Shown piece by piece: positions 16,232 through 24,814 of a stretch of 42,112 bases of DNA. The DNA is taken from assembly GCA_020846655.1 (NCBI GenBank), contig JADLDL010000299.1:1-42112 (forward strand). Reading direction: 5' to 3'. The DNA is from Saprospiraceae bacterium (GTDB taxonomy: Bacteria > Bacteroidota > Bacteroidia > Chitinophagales > Saprospiraceae). The first letter of the stretch is position 1; every line of letters begins with the position of its first letter. The position numbers were made by a program, and so were the translations under genes. Under the pieces are notes generated by a model, which worked only from the letters and a program-made list of their open reading frames with translations, had not been told where the DNA came from and made no database searches.

Positions 16232-17659
16232 ATGAAAAAGATACTATTTCTTCTAATGCTCGCTGGCTTGGCCTTTTCCTGCAGTAAGGACTTTACGGAC
16301 CTGAACACGGACAAGAAAAAGCCCTCTGCGGTACCGCCGGGCGGTTTGTTTGCCAACGCGCAAAAATCGCTGGTCGACGTGATGACCACACCCAACGTCA
16401 ACACCAATATCTTCCGCTTGCTGTCCCAAAACTGGGCGCAATGCACCTACATCGACGAGTCGAACTACGACCTGACGACCCGGAACATTCCGCAGAATTT
16501 CTGGAATACGATGTACCTCAACGTGCTGAAAAGCCTGGATGAAAGCAAACTCCTCATCCCGACGGAGTTCCAGGTCCCAGCAGTGTATGCCAACCAAGAG
16601 GCTTGCATCGAAATCCTGAATGTTTATGCGTACAGCACCCTGGTCAACACCTTCGGTGACATTCCGTACAGCGAAGCCCTGGATTCCCGTAATCTGGTAC
16701 CGAAATACGACGATGCTGCCACGATCTACAACGATTTGGCTACCCGCCTGGACGCTGCCCTCAACTCCATCGACGAAAGTCAGGGTGGTTTCGGCAGCAG
16801 CGACCTGTTCTACGGTGGCGACATGGCCGGTTGGAAAACTTTCGGCAACTCGCTCAAACTCCGTATGGGTCTGATGCTGGCCGACGTGGATGCCGCCAAA
16901 GCCAAAACGATGGTAGAAGCCGCCGCTCCGGGCGTAATCTCCTCGAACAGCGAAAACGTAGTACTGCACTACCTCGACGCACCGCCGAATACCAATCCGG
17001 TTTGGGTGGACCTCGTGCAAAGCGGCCGGAAAGACTTCGTGGCTGCCAATACGATCGTTGATTTCATGAACGGATTGAATGACCCGCGTGTACCGCTGTA
17101 TTTCTCCACCGACGCCAGCGGCGCTGCTTATGTAGGCGGCCCTTATGGCTCGAACAACAACTTTGCTACCTTCTCAAAACCGGCTGATGCCATTCAGGCC
17201 CCCTCTTTCGAAGCACTGTTGCTGGACTACTCGGAAGTGGAATTCCTGCTGGCTGAAGCCGCTGCCCGTGGCATGAACGTGGGTGGCACTGCTGCCGAGC
17301 ACTATGAAGCCGCTATCCGCGCTTCCATCGAATACTGGGGTGGCGCCACGGCAGATGCCGACGCATACCTGGCCAAACCGGAGGTTGCTTATGCTACCGC
17401 CGCCGGCGCCTGGAACCAGAAAATCGGCAACCAGAAGTGGATTGCACTGTTCAACCGCGGTTTCGAAGGTTGGACCGAATGGCGCCGCCTGGACTTCCCG
17501 ATCCTCAACGTTCCGGACGGTTTGACCTATGCCGACATCCCGGTGCGCTACACGTACCCGGTACAGGAGCAAAACCTGAATACGACGAACTACAATGCCG
17601 CTGCAACTGCTGTAGGTGGCGACAAAGTGAGCACCAAATTGTTCTGGGATAAAAACTAA
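16232..17659 (+). CDS. SusD/RagB-family nutrient-binding outer-membrane lipoprotein (second copy)
   Basis: This 475-residue SusD-like_2 type lipoprotein has its lipobox at LAFSC (Cys17). It keeps the subgroup's features: the early segment DLNTDKKKPSAVPPGGLFANAQKSL with its LFANA element, AYSTLVNTFGDIPYSEALD (about 130-148), YNDLATRLDAALNSI, DMAGWKTFGNSLKLRMGL and the C-terminal GFEGWTEWRRLDFP before the last third. It forms the lid of the preceding SusC. Compared with the SusD at 11264 it shares the fold and layout but little direct sequence, so each pair probably binds its own ligand. A strong terminator ends the unit. Confidence 0.94.
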   Translation: MKKILFLLMLAGLAFSCSKDFTDLNTDKKKPSAVPPGGLFANAQKSLVDVMTTPNVNTNIFRLLSQNWAQCTYIDESNYDLTTRNIPQNFWNTMYLNVLKSLDESKLLIPTEFQVPAVYANQEACIEILNVYAYSTLVNTFGDIPYSEALDSRNLVPKYDDAATIYNDLATRLDAALNSIDESQGGFGSSDLFYGGDMAGWKTFGNSLKLRMGLMLADVDAAKAKTMVEAAAPGVISSNSENVVLHYLDAPPNTNPVWVDLVQSGRKDFVAANTIVDFMNGLNDPRVPLYFSTDASGAAYVGGPYGSNNNFATFSKPADAIQAPSFEALLLDYSEVEFLLAEAAARGMNVGGTAAEHYEAAIRASIEYWGGATADADAYLAKPEVAYATAAGAWNQKIGNQKWIALFNRGFEGWTEWRRLDFPILNVPDGLTYADIPVRYTYPVQEQNLNTTNYNAAATAVGGDKVSTKLFWDKN

Positions 17660-17694
17660 GAGCGATTGCCAATAGCACCAGTTGCTGAAAAGGG

Positions 17695-17728
17695 GCTGCT
17701 TCGGAACAACCGAAGCAGCTCTTTTTTT
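17695..17728 (+). terminator. Intrinsic terminator of the second susCD pair
   Basis: GCTGCTTCGG (17695-17704) pairs perfectly with 17710-17719 around a 5-base loop, followed by a T run ending at 17728. Confidence 0.9.
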
Positions 17729-17868
17729 ATAGGTAGCTCCACAAGCCAAAACAGTGCATTCACCCAAATAAATACCCGTTTGAAACAATTACCCTCCAAA
17801 AGCCCACCAATTTCTCCGAAATTCGCATCTCTTTAGGTATACGCTATCTTCACCAATCCATTTCTGCT

Positions 17869-18090
17869 ATGTCTACCGACGAAAACCTCCGGCAGCGCCG
17901 TTTCATCCGGAATCCCATGTTGATCCTGGGCTTTGTCATGACCGCTATTTATGTTTGCTTGGGCGCCTGGCTGTTGTTGGACAGCAGCTTCCTGCCCGGC
18001 ATCCCCAGCGAATTCCGCAATATTTTTGCCTCCATGCTGCTCCTCTATGGCATCTATCGCGGCTGGCGGGTATATGCCGATTATTTCTAG
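17869..18090 (+). CDS. Small two-TM membrane protein of unknown function
   Basis: This 73-residue protein has a short basic N-terminus (NLRQRRFIRNP) and two hydrophobic helices: about 18-38, MLILGFVMTAIYVCLGAWLLL, and about 50-68 around IFASMLLLYGIYRGW. The tight loop FLPGIPSEF between them suggests a helical hairpin in the inner membrane. I do not know its function. It starts a rightward set with the PstS-like lipoprotein (72 bases on) and the TPR protein, facing the ExbB-TonB cluster. My recollection is that small proteins like this occur next to such genes in other Bacteroidota; that needs a search. Confidence 0.7.
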   Translation: MSTDENLRQRRFIRNPMLILGFVMTAIYVCLGAWLLLDSSFLPGIPSEFRNIFASMLLLYGIYRGWRVYADYF

Positions 18091-18162
18091 CACTTTCGCC
18101 CATACTTTTGACCCTAAAGCCATTCGTCTGATGGTATACCGTCACTACTTTTCGCCAACGTT

Positions 18163-19098
18163 ATGATACGCCACTATTTTTTTGCCCTGCTCGCCCTGAG
18201 TCTTACCCTGGTTGCTTGTGAGCAACGCGGGAAAGATGGCAAAGTACTCGATACCCCCACCACCGGTCATATCCGGATCATGGTCGACGAAGGGTACAAG
18301 CCCATTATCGCCAGTACGATTGATGTATTTGACTCCATTTACCGGCGGGCGAGTATCGACGCCCAATACACCTCGGAAGGAGAAGCCGTGAACGCCATGA
18401 TTCGCGATTCCATTCAGGTGATTATTATTACCCGCAAACTCACCGAGGAAGAACTCAACAAGTATTTCCGCCCCCGCGGCTTCACACCACCGATGACTCC
18501 CATTGCACACGATGCCGTGGCGTTTATTGTGCATCCGGATAACCGGGACACGCTGTTTACCGTGGAGCAACTGCACGATATTCTGGTTGGTAAAACGCTG
18601 AAATGGTCTCAGTTGAACCCCAAATCGACATTGGCCGACATCCGGCTGGTTTTTGACAATCCACTGTCCGGCACCGTGCGCTATGCCAAAGATTCGATAG
18701 CCGGCGGCGCCGATCTTTCGCCCAATGCATCGGCCCTGCAAACCAACGCTGAAGTGATTGCCTATGTGGCGAAAAACAAAAATGCCATCGGGATTATCGG
18801 CGCCAATTGGGTTTCGGATACGGACGACAAGGGGGTGCAAGCCTTCCGCCGGGAAATCAAAATTGCCGATATTGCCAAAAAAGCAGGCGAAGAAGGCTTC
18901 GGCCCCTACCAGGCATACCTGGCTACCGATCGGTATCCCTTCAAACGCACCGTTTATATAATCAATGCGCAGGCGCGCAAAGGTCTTGGCTTAGGTTTCG
19001 CCGCTTTTCTGGCCGGCGACAATGGGCAACGGATCGTGCTGAAAGACGGTCTGCTCCCGGCATCGGCGCCCACCCGGATCATTCAAATTCAACATTAA
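18163..19098 (+). CDS. PstS-like substrate-binding lipoprotein
   Basis: This 311-residue protein has a lipoprotein signal (LTLVAC, Cys19) and the fold pattern of phosphate ABC-transporter binding proteins (PBP-like type 2 domain). Supporting segments are a first lobe with GHIRIMVDEGYKPIIASTIDVF, then VIIITRKLTEEE, IAHDAVAFIVHPDN, FTVEQLHDILVGKTLKWSQL, the ligand-loop-like DNPLSGTVRYAKDSI, and NKNAIGIIGANWVSD. No PstCAB genes are near, so classical phosphate import is doubtful. Its position, converging on an ExbB-ExbD-TonB cluster and followed by a TPR protein, matches a gene set I recall from other Bacteroidota. A role in sensing or assisting TonB-driven uptake is possible. Confidence 0.82.
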   Translation: MIRHYFFALLALSLTLVACEQRGKDGKVLDTPTTGHIRIMVDEGYKPIIASTIDVFDSIYRRASIDAQYTSEGEAVNAMIRDSIQVIIITRKLTEEELNKYFRPRGFTPPMTPIAHDAVAFIVHPDNRDTLFTVEQLHDILVGKTLKWSQLNPKSTLADIRLVFDNPLSGTVRYAKDSIAGGADLSPNASALQTNAEVIAYVAKNKNAIGIIGANWVSDTDDKGVQAFRREIKIADIAKKAGEEGFGPYQAYLATDRYPFKRTVYIINAQARKGLGLGFAAFLAGDNGQRIVLKDGLLPASAPTRIIQIQH

Positions 19099-19175
19099 AA
19101 CCGGTGCAAATCGCCGAAGGAGTGTATTCTGGCAGCATCCTGTGGGTGGCGACGTTAAGGTAGTATTAAACTTAG

Positions 19176-19199
19176 TCGGCAAATGAGGCATTATGCCGA
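19176..19199. promoter_or_regulatory. Hairpin between the PstS-like and TPR genes
   Basis: TCGGCA-AATG (19176-19185) pairs with CATT-A-TGCCGA (19189-19199) with one bulged base and a 3-base loop. No T run follows. It may be an operator, or a weak 3' end for the PstS-like gene. Confidence 0.35.
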
Positions 19200-19305
19200 T
19201 TAGAATGTTGCTTTTATAGCCAATAAACGTCAAAAAATTCAAAACTTTGTGCCGGGAAACAAATTTCCGTGTTCGTCAGTCATTAACAAAAAACAATTCC
19301 AAGCA

Positions 19306-20985
19306 ATGACAAATTTCCTGAAAAAAATCTTCGTGCTTTTCCTGGCCGTAGCATATGCCGGTTTGGGCATGGCGCAGACCCATAGCGATGGGCTGGCCGC
19401 CATGCAAATGGAAAATTGGGATAAAGCCATCAAGATTTATTCCGACCTGACCCAAAAAGACCCTGCCGATCAGGTTGCCTGGCTGACGCTTGGCAGCGCC
19501 TACCTGGCCAAGGGAGACAAAAACAAAGCCAAGGAAACCTACGATGCTGCGTTTAACGCCAAAGCAGAAGGGGCACTGGCGATGATCGCCACCGCGCGTA
19601 TTCTGTTGCTGCAAAACAAGCAGGCCGAAGCAGATGCAATTTTCAAAAAGGCAGAAAAACTGGCCAAAAAAGACATTGCCGCCAAACGCCTCATTGGGGA
19701 ATCCTTCCTCTACATGGCGCCCGAAAACGGACAACGCCCCAACTACACCCGGGCGGAGGAAGCCCTGAAGGCTGCCATGGAAGCCTCTTCGAAAGACTTC
19801 CCGACTCTGATGGCTCTTGGATACTGCTACAAGGAAATGCCCAATGGCGGCCTTTCAGCCCAACACTACGAATATGCCGCCAACGTGGAGCCGCAGAATC
19901 CCCTGCCGGTTTATATGCTGGCCGTGGTGTACAAAGCCGCCAAACTGAATGATAAATTCCTGGTGTATATCGATAAAACCCTGGCGCTGAGCCCGAAATT
20001 CACGCTGGCCCTCCGGTCCAAAGCCGAGTTTTTGTACTACAACCGCCAGTGGGAAAAAGCCACCGAAGCCGCCAAAAACCTGGTCAACAACGGTACCGAT
20101 ATCACTATTGAAGACGAAATGCTACTGGCCAACCTCCTGTATATCACCAAAGATTGCCCGGGGTGCAGCGCACTGGTAGAAAAAATCCTGAAAAAGGACG
20201 GTTCCAAAAACTACCTCCGCCGCTTGCAGGGCTATTGCGACTACGACAATGGCAACTACGCCGAAGGCCTGAAAATCCTCGAAGAGTTTTTCAACATCGT
20301 GGCCCCCGAGAAAATCCTGGCCTCCGACTATGACTACCTGGGTAAAATGCAAATTAAAATGGGCCGCGATACCAACATTGCTATCGCCAATTTCATGAAG
20401 GCTATCGATATGGATTCGTCCAAATGGCCCCTGTATGGCGATATCGGCGATTTGTACAAAGCCAAAAAAGACTATTGCAATGCCGCAATAGCCTATCGCA
20501 CCCGCCTGGACTCGGTAACAACCCCCGCAGCCATGGACTTTTACTGGATGGGCATTTGCCACTACTACTGCCAAGGCGATACCCTGCGCTTCGAAAAGGC
20601 TGAAAAAGCCTTTGCCCGGGTTACGGAGATTGCCCCTGAGGCTGGCATTGGTTGGTCCTGGCGCGCCAAAGCCATGTCCAAACTGGAGCCGGATATCGCC
20701 AACCACCCGGAACTCCTGGATGAATTCGGCAAAGCGAAGCCTTTCTTTGAAGAGTTCGTCAAACTCGGCGAAAAAAATCCGGAAAAGAATAAAAAAGACC
20801 TGATCACGGCCTATGAGTACCTGGCTTCGTATTTCTTCCTCCGCAAAGAGGATGAAAATGCCAAACTGTACCTCGACAAATTGGTCGCCATCGATCCGGA
20901 GAACAAGAGCGCTAAAGACATCAAACAATTTATGGCCGGCGAAACACCCGTTCCGCCTACCAAAAGTGGTGGCAAAGGCAAATAA
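19306..20985 (+). CDS. Secreted TPR-repeat protein
   Basis: This 559-residue protein has a cleavable signal peptide (MTNFLKKIFVLFLAVAYAGLGMAQ, about 1-24), so it acts in the periplasm. The body is a chain of tetratricopeptide-like helix pairs, for example WDKAIKIYSDLTQKDPADQVAWLTLGSAYLAKGD (about 39-71). Further units run to NPEKNKKDLITAYEYLASYFFLRKEDENAKLYLDKLVAIDP (about 497-537). A CPGC pair sits near residue 284. TPR arrays hold partner proteins, so it is probably a scaffold. The frame is open to 19249, but only ATG 19306 gives a signal peptide at the start. It converges on the tonB gene 483 bases away. Confidence 0.85.
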   Translation: MTNFLKKIFVLFLAVAYAGLGMAQTHSDGLAAMQMENWDKAIKIYSDLTQKDPADQVAWLTLGSAYLAKGDKNKAKETYDAAFNAKAEGALAMIATARILLLQNKQAEADAIFKKAEKLAKKDIAAKRLIGESFLYMAPENGQRPNYTRAEEALKAAMEASSKDFPTLMALGYCYKEMPNGGLSAQHYEYAANVEPQNPLPVYMLAVVYKAAKLNDKFLVYIDKTLALSPKFTLALRSKAEFLYYNRQWEKATEAAKNLVNNGTDITIEDEMLLANLLYITKDCPGCSALVEKILKKDGSKNYLRRLQGYCDYDNGNYAEGLKILEEFFNIVAPEKILASDYDYLGKMQIKMGRDTNIAIANFMKAIDMDSSKWPLYGDIGDLYKAKKDYCNAAIAYRTRLDSVTTPAAMDFYWMGICHYYCQGDTLRFEKAEKAFARVTEIAPEAGIGWSWRAKAMSKLEPDIANHPELLDEFGKAKPFFEEFVKLGEKNPEKNKKDLITAYEYLASYFFLRKEDENAKLYLDKLVAIDPENKSAKDIKQFMAGETPVPPTKSGGKGK

Positions 20986-21468
20986 AACCAGCACCTAAAC
21001 CCTGCAGGTAGGAGGCCGTCGGATCAGTCATTGGGCTGGTGTGGCGGCCTTCTTGTTTCTTAGCCATTCGTTGGAAAGGTGGGCAATTGCCGGTAGTTCA
21101 GCGCCCTGCCACTACTCCTTTTTGAACCATTTAGGGCTCTTGGAACTATGCCTTTGTTTCAGATGCCACATTTTGACCGCCATTTCCGCCAGGCGCATTG
21201 GCATGCAGAGTGACCTGAAGAACTTGCCATCAAGAGCACAGCACGGGAACTGGTGCTGTTGTGCAGTTCCTTTATTCATTCAGCAGAACGAAGTGGCTGC
21301 TTCTTTCCAAATAGACATGCGCTCCAGCAAAGGTTTTCCTGCGGAATCACAAGCCAAATGACCGGTACCAAACACAAGGTCCGAAGGCGCCAGCGCAGCC
21401 AAACGTAAAAAGCGCCACCCGGCACAACGTCCGGATGACGCCCATTCCAAGCAGGCTTGGGGTGTATC
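20986..21468. other. 483-base convergent gap without a convincing gene
   Basis: A weak hairpin (AGGCCG 21013-21018 with 21045-21050, long loop) may end the TPR transcript. A rightward frame at 21041-21361 (106 codons) is Cys/His/Leu-rich with no recognisable feature. A leftward frame at 21112-21279 (55 codons, starting MNKGTAQQH and ending SSKSPKWFKKE) is basic and lies directly after a stop codon. Neither has a -7 box or a family match I know. The right edge holds the tonB terminator (21407-21441). The gap could be a gene remnant. Confidence 0.4.
21407..21441 (-). terminator. Intrinsic terminator of the second tonB
   Basis: On the minus strand, an 11-bp stem (plus coordinates 21431-21441 with 21412-21422, two G-U pairs) and an 8-base loop run into TTTTT (21411-21407). 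It starts 28 bases after the tonB stop. Confidence 0.8.
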
Positions 21469-22305
21469 TTAATCCAGTTTGAACCGCACCGGCAGCATAA
21501 ACCGCACTTTTACGGCCTGCCCGTTGGCTTCGCCGGGGCTCCAGCGCGGCATGCCTTCCACCACCCGTACGGCTTCCTTGCCACAGCCGCCGCCAATATC
21601 CTTCACCACCGATACCTTTTCAATAGATCCGTCCTTATCGATCACAAACGACAGCACCACCTGACCCTGAATGTTGTTTTCGCGGGCCAGCTCGGGGTAT
21701 TTGATGTGCTTGGCCAGGTAGCTCAGCAAATCGCGCTCACCACCCTGAAAACTCGGCATTTTATTGACGTCCATGAACTCATACACCTGGTCGTTGCTTT
21801 TGGGGGTCGGGGTTTCTACAACTGGGCCAAAATCTCTCGGATCAGGGTCGATACTGGGTGGCCCATCGATATCGCCGGCTTTGGTTTGCGCGCCCACTGG
21901 GGCTTTTGTTGCAAGGATTTCATCCACCGCAGGAGTAAGATCATCCTCCGGCACCTTATTATCGATCATCACCACTGGCGGTACGTACCGGATGGTTGCC
22001 TTGGCGGGTGGCGGAGGGGTTGGCGGCGGCACCGGCGGCGGCAACTCCGCTTTTTCCGGCTTGGGTGGCGGGCCCAGTTCGACCACTACTTCGGTGTTTT
22101 CGGTGTCCGGGAAGGCCTTTGAAACGGCCGAAAGTACAATCGGCAGCGCCAGTGCAAACAGCACCAGCAGCAAGCCGATCCCCAACGCGCGGCCCAGGTA
22201 AGCCGGGTAGTGGCGCCGGAGTTGGTACGCACCGTAGGTTTTGTTGCGGTCGGCAAAAACGATCTCCAGCAGATCGGGGGCAGGTTTACTTTGTTCGGTA
22301 AGCAT
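21469..22305 (-). CDS. tonB: Energy transducer TonB (second, distal copy)
   Basis: This 278-residue protein links the inner-membrane ExbB-ExbD motor to outer-membrane receptors such as SusC. The N-terminal cytosolic tail has the Bacteroidota signature LEIVFADRNKTYGAYQLRRHYP (about 12-33). A single TM helix follows (about 39-63), then a Pro-rich periplasmic spacer (PPPVPPPTPPPP, about 88-99). The C-terminal TonB domain (about 195-278) contains YPELARENNIQGQVVLSFVIDKDGSI and GCGKEAVRVVEGMPRWSPGEANGQ and ends VRFMLPVRFKLD. It is a clear paralog of the TonB at 23233-24075. It is co-directional with the exbD gene at 22416, so the pair looks like one duplicated module. A strong terminator follows. 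Confidence 0.93.
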   Translation of the reverse strand: MLTEQSKPAPDLLEIVFADRNKTYGAYQLRRHYPAYLGRALGIGLLLVLFALALPIVLSAVSKAFPDTENTEVVVELGPPPKPEKAELPPPVPPPTPPPPAKATIRYVPPVVMIDNKVPEDDLTPAVDEILATKAPVGAQTKAGDIDGPPSIDPDPRDFGPVVETPTPKSNDQVYEFMDVNKMPSFQGGERDLLSYLAKHIKYPELARENNIQGQVVLSFVIDKDGSIEKVSVVKDIGGGCGKEAVRVVEGMPRWSPGEANGQAVKVRFMLPVRFKLD

Positions 22306-22415
22306 AATGTTGAGTATTTATGGGTAAAAGAATGGCTGTCCGGAACGAGCAGGAAGCGCGTCGGCGAGAGGTATCTACGCAGTACTATCAGGAAATTGAA
22401 GTGGTGCCAGGCGGT

Positions 22416-23042
22416 TTAGTGCCGCTGGTAAGCAGCGGCCATTTGTTGGGCCACTGTAAAGTTCAGGCCGACAGCCGGGTCTTGGACAAAAGCCTTTTCC
22501 GGCTCCGAAATGTCGAGCATCACGTAGTGCGCAATCTGGCAGATATGCATTTCATCGAGCACATCCACCACGTTTTTGTAACGCGCGCCGGGCATGGCTT
22601 TGATGATGACCACCATCGGCGAAACGGATTTGCTGTGGCCGGGGTGACGGGGATCGGGGCGTTCCTGTTGGCCAAACAGGCGGGTTACCCGTTCTTTTTT
22701 GTCCAAAATAACACGCCGCAAGCCTTCAGCCTGGTAACTGGTCGAATCCAGGCGGGCCTGATGCGGGTCTTCATACCAGTACACTTTATCGTCGGCCCCC
22801 AGCAGGAGCGTCAGCACCTTTTGGGGCGAAACGACGGGCGGTTCCTGCACGGGTGTTTTATCGGGCATGGCTACGGGCATGACCTGAGGTTTGGACAAGA
22901 TGGTGGTCAGCATAAAAAAGGTAATCAATAAAAATCCCAAATCGACCATGGGGGTCAGGTCGATGCGAATGGAAAGCCGGCGGGGCGAGCCTCGTTGGGG
23001 CTGGTTTCCGGAGCGGCGGTCGGCGGTTTGCATATCGGCCAT
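22416..23042 (-). CDS. exbD: Biopolymer transporter ExbD (third copy, distal module)
   Basis: This 208-residue ExbD/TolR-family protein has a basic cytosolic N-terminus, then the TM segment with the essential proton-relay Asp in DLTPMVDLGFLLITFFMLTT (about 28-47, Asp at MVD). A periplasmic domain follows, with DKVYWYED and VVIIKAMPGARYKNVVDVLDEMHI. It matches the ExbD at 24135 from the first residues (MADMQTAD against MAEMQTAD) to the end, so the two arose by duplication. This copy is richer in Arg and Pro, the other in Lys and Asp/Glu. It starts after the terminator at 23134-23174, so it needs its own promoter, which I could not identify. tonB follows 110 bases downstream. Confidence 0.92.
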   Translation of the reverse strand: MADMQTADRRSGNQPQRGSPRRLSIRIDLTPMVDLGFLLITFFMLTTILSKPQVMPVAMPDKTPVQEPPVVSPQKVLTLLLGADDKVYWYEDPHQARLDSTSYQAEGLRRVILDKKERVTRLFGQQERPDPRHPGHSKSVSPMVVIIKAMPGARYKNVVDVLDEMHICQIAHYVMLDISEPEKAFVQDPAVGLNFTVAQQMAAAYQRH

Positions 23043-23133
23043 ACGACTAAGGTTTTGTAGTGAGCGATACTAATAAGATGCGCCGAAGAAGCGTTTTGGC
23101 GTACGCACAATGCGTTGTTTTTCAGAAATTTAT

Positions 23134-23174
23134 ACAAAAAAAGCGCGGCATTGACGAAGGTCAATACCGCGCTT
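23134..23174 (-). terminator. Intrinsic terminator separating the two exbD-tonB modules
   Basis: On the minus strand, a 14-bp stem (plus 23161-23174 with 23141-23154, one G-U pair) and a 6-base loop run into eight consecutive T. It lies about 60 bases after the stop of the first tonB and about 90 bases before the next exbD. Confidence 0.93.
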
Positions 23175-23232
23175 CAGCGTGTCCGGGCATAGTTGGAAAC
23201 ACGGAGGCCCGGGCAGTTGCTGTAGGGTAGAA

Positions 23233-24075
23233 TTACTCGAGTTTAAAACGGACCGGAAGCGTAAACCGCACCTTCACGGGGTTGCCGTTGGCTTCACCGG
23301 GAAGCCATTTGGGCATCGTTTCCACGACGCGCACGGCTTCTTTTCCGCAACCACCACCGATGTCTTTCACGATTTTTACATCCCGGACGCTACCGTCTTT
23401 CCCGACCACGAAGGTGAGGGCGACGACGCCTTGAATGTTGTTTTCGCGGGCCAGCGGGGGATATTTGATGTTCTGCGCCAGGTATTTGAGCAGCTCGCCT
23501 TCACCACCGGGGAAACTCGGCGGCTTTTGGATATCAAACATCTCGTAGGTCTTTTCTTCTACCGGCGCTTTTGGCGCTTCTACCACGTCAAGTTCCGAAG
23601 GGTTCTCGTCGATGGTTGGCGCCAGATCGTCGTTGCCTTTTTTGGTATCGGCACCAACGTCTGCTTTCGTTTCGATGACCTCTTCCACTGTCGGCGGATC
23701 TTCTTCGGCTACTTCTTCGTCTTTTTTCACGATCGGCGGCACAAACTGTACCGTCGAGCGAGTGGGTGGCGGAGGCGTAGGCGGCGGAGGTGGCGGCGGA
23801 GGCGGTGGGTTGTTCGGATCAATATCCGGCGGCGGACCCAGCTCGGCTACCACATCAATCGGCTTGTCTGCCTGGTTAAAGGCATCCGACACCAAAGAGG
23901 TGATGAAGGGCAGCAGAAAAAAGAAAACGATGAGCAGCAAGCCAAAACCCAATGCGCGTCCCAGGTAGGACGGATAGGAACGGCGGAGCTGGTATGCACC
24001 GTAAGCCTTATTCCGATCGGCGAAGATGATATCGAGCATGTCCTTGTAAACAGGCGTGCCTTTTACTTCTGCCAT
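23233..24075 (-). CDS. tonB: Energy transducer TonB (first copy)
   Basis: This 280-residue TonB has the same layout as its paralog: cytosolic LDIIFADRNKAYGAYQLRRSYP (13-34), a TM helix (about 40-64), and a Pro-only tract (about 89-100, after DPNN) followed by PPTPPPPTRSTVQF. An acidic linker follows (KDEEVAEEDPPTVEEV). The C-terminal domain (about 197-280) ends VRFTLPVRFKLE, with GCGKEAVRVVETMPKWLPGEANGNPV. It delivers proton-motive energy to TonB-dependent receptors. As the fourth gene of exbB-exbD-exbD-tonB it is the core transducer of the operon, 59 bases after the second exbD. The C-terminal domains of the two TonBs are close enough that they may serve overlapping receptors. Confidence 0.95.
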   Translation of the reverse strand: MAEVKGTPVYKDMLDIIFADRNKAYGAYQLRRSYPSYLGRALGFGLLLIVFFFLLPFITSLVSDAFNQADKPIDVVAELGPPPDIDPNNPPPPPPPPPPTPPPPTRSTVQFVPPIVKKDEEVAEEDPPTVEEVIETKADVGADTKKGNDDLAPTIDENPSELDVVEAPKAPVEEKTYEMFDIQKPPSFPGGEGELLKYLAQNIKYPPLARENNIQGVVALTFVVGKDGSVRDVKIVKDIGGGCGKEAVRVVETMPKWLPGEANGNPVKVRFTLPVRFKLE

Positions 24076-24134
24076 AATTTTTGATTTTGAATGTGTGTGA
24101 CGTTAAACGGGTGCTAACAGTATTGTCTTGCAGT

Positions 24135-24758
24135 TTACTTGGTACTGGCATCAGCCTGATCTTCGATCGAGAATTTCAAACCTCCGGCTGGATTTTTGAT
24201 AAACTCTTCTTCCTGTTCAGAAATATCCAACAACACATACAAGGCAACATTGGTAATTTTCATCTCATCAAACGCATCCACGATGTTTTTGTACCGTGAA
24301 TCTTTGGTGGGTTTGATGATGACGTTCAATTTGGAAATCATCTTCTTTTTACCCGGATTCTTCGCGTCGTCCTTCTCTGTTTCGCCCCATTGTTGCTTCA
24401 CGCGGTCTTTCTTATCCAGAATAACTTTGCGCAGCCCCTCGGCAGAGTAGTCGGTCGAATCCAGTTTTGCATCGGAAATGCCTTCATAATAGTAGACCTT
24501 GTCGTTGCCGCCGAGCATCAGGGTCAATACCTGGGACTCTTTGGTGGCTTGAAGGTCTTCATCTTTAATATCTTTTTCCGGCATTACCACAGGCATAATT
24601 TGGGGTTTGGCCAGTGTAGTTGTCAACATAAAAAACGTGATGAGCAGGAAGCCCAAGTCTACCATGGGCGTCAGGTCAACACGGGTTGACATCTTTTTGG
24701 AACGGACCTTACCACCTTTTTTTCTGGCACCGCTATCCGCGGTTTGCATTTCAGCCAT
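24135..24758 (-). CDS. exbD: Biopolymer transporter ExbD (second copy)
   Basis: This 207-residue ExbD has a cytosolic N-terminus (MAEMQTADSGARKKGGK) and a TM with the proton-relay Asp in VDLTPMVDLGFLLITFFMLTT (about 27-47). The periplasmic domain includes VLTLMLGGNDKVYYYEG and LNVIIKPTKDSRYKNIVDAFDEMKI. It works with ExbB as the stator that couples proton flow to TonB. It lies between the more divergent exbD (24815) and tonB (23233). It is the parent-type copy of the ExbD at 22416 and differs mainly in having more Lys and acidic residues. Confidence 0.94.
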   Translation of the reverse strand: MAEMQTADSGARKKGGKVRSKKMSTRVDLTPMVDLGFLLITFFMLTTTLAKPQIMPVVMPEKDIKDEDLQATKESQVLTLMLGGNDKVYYYEGISDAKLDSTDYSAEGLRKVILDKKDRVKQQWGETEKDDAKNPGKKKMISKLNVIIKPTKDSRYKNIVDAFDEMKITNVALYVLLDISEQEEEFIKNPAGGLKFSIEDQADASTK

Positions 24759-24814
24759 GTCGGTGTGCTATTTAGGTGATGAAAATGGATGAATCGAACG
24801 AACCGGTTGGCTGT

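Noticed and set aside
18163-19098. Classical high-affinity phosphate transporter locus
   Set aside because: Only a PstS-like binding protein is present; no PstA, PstB, PstC or PhoU gene is in the window.
21041-21361. 106-codon rightward open frame between the TPR and tonB genes
   Set aside because: No recognisable domain, no promoter box, irregular composition; kept only as part of the gap description.
21447-21460. Palindrome CCAAGC-AG-GCTTGG as terminator of tonB
   Set aside because: The 2-base centre cannot form a hairpin loop and no T run follows; the 11-bp stem at 21407-21441 with its T run is the better terminator.
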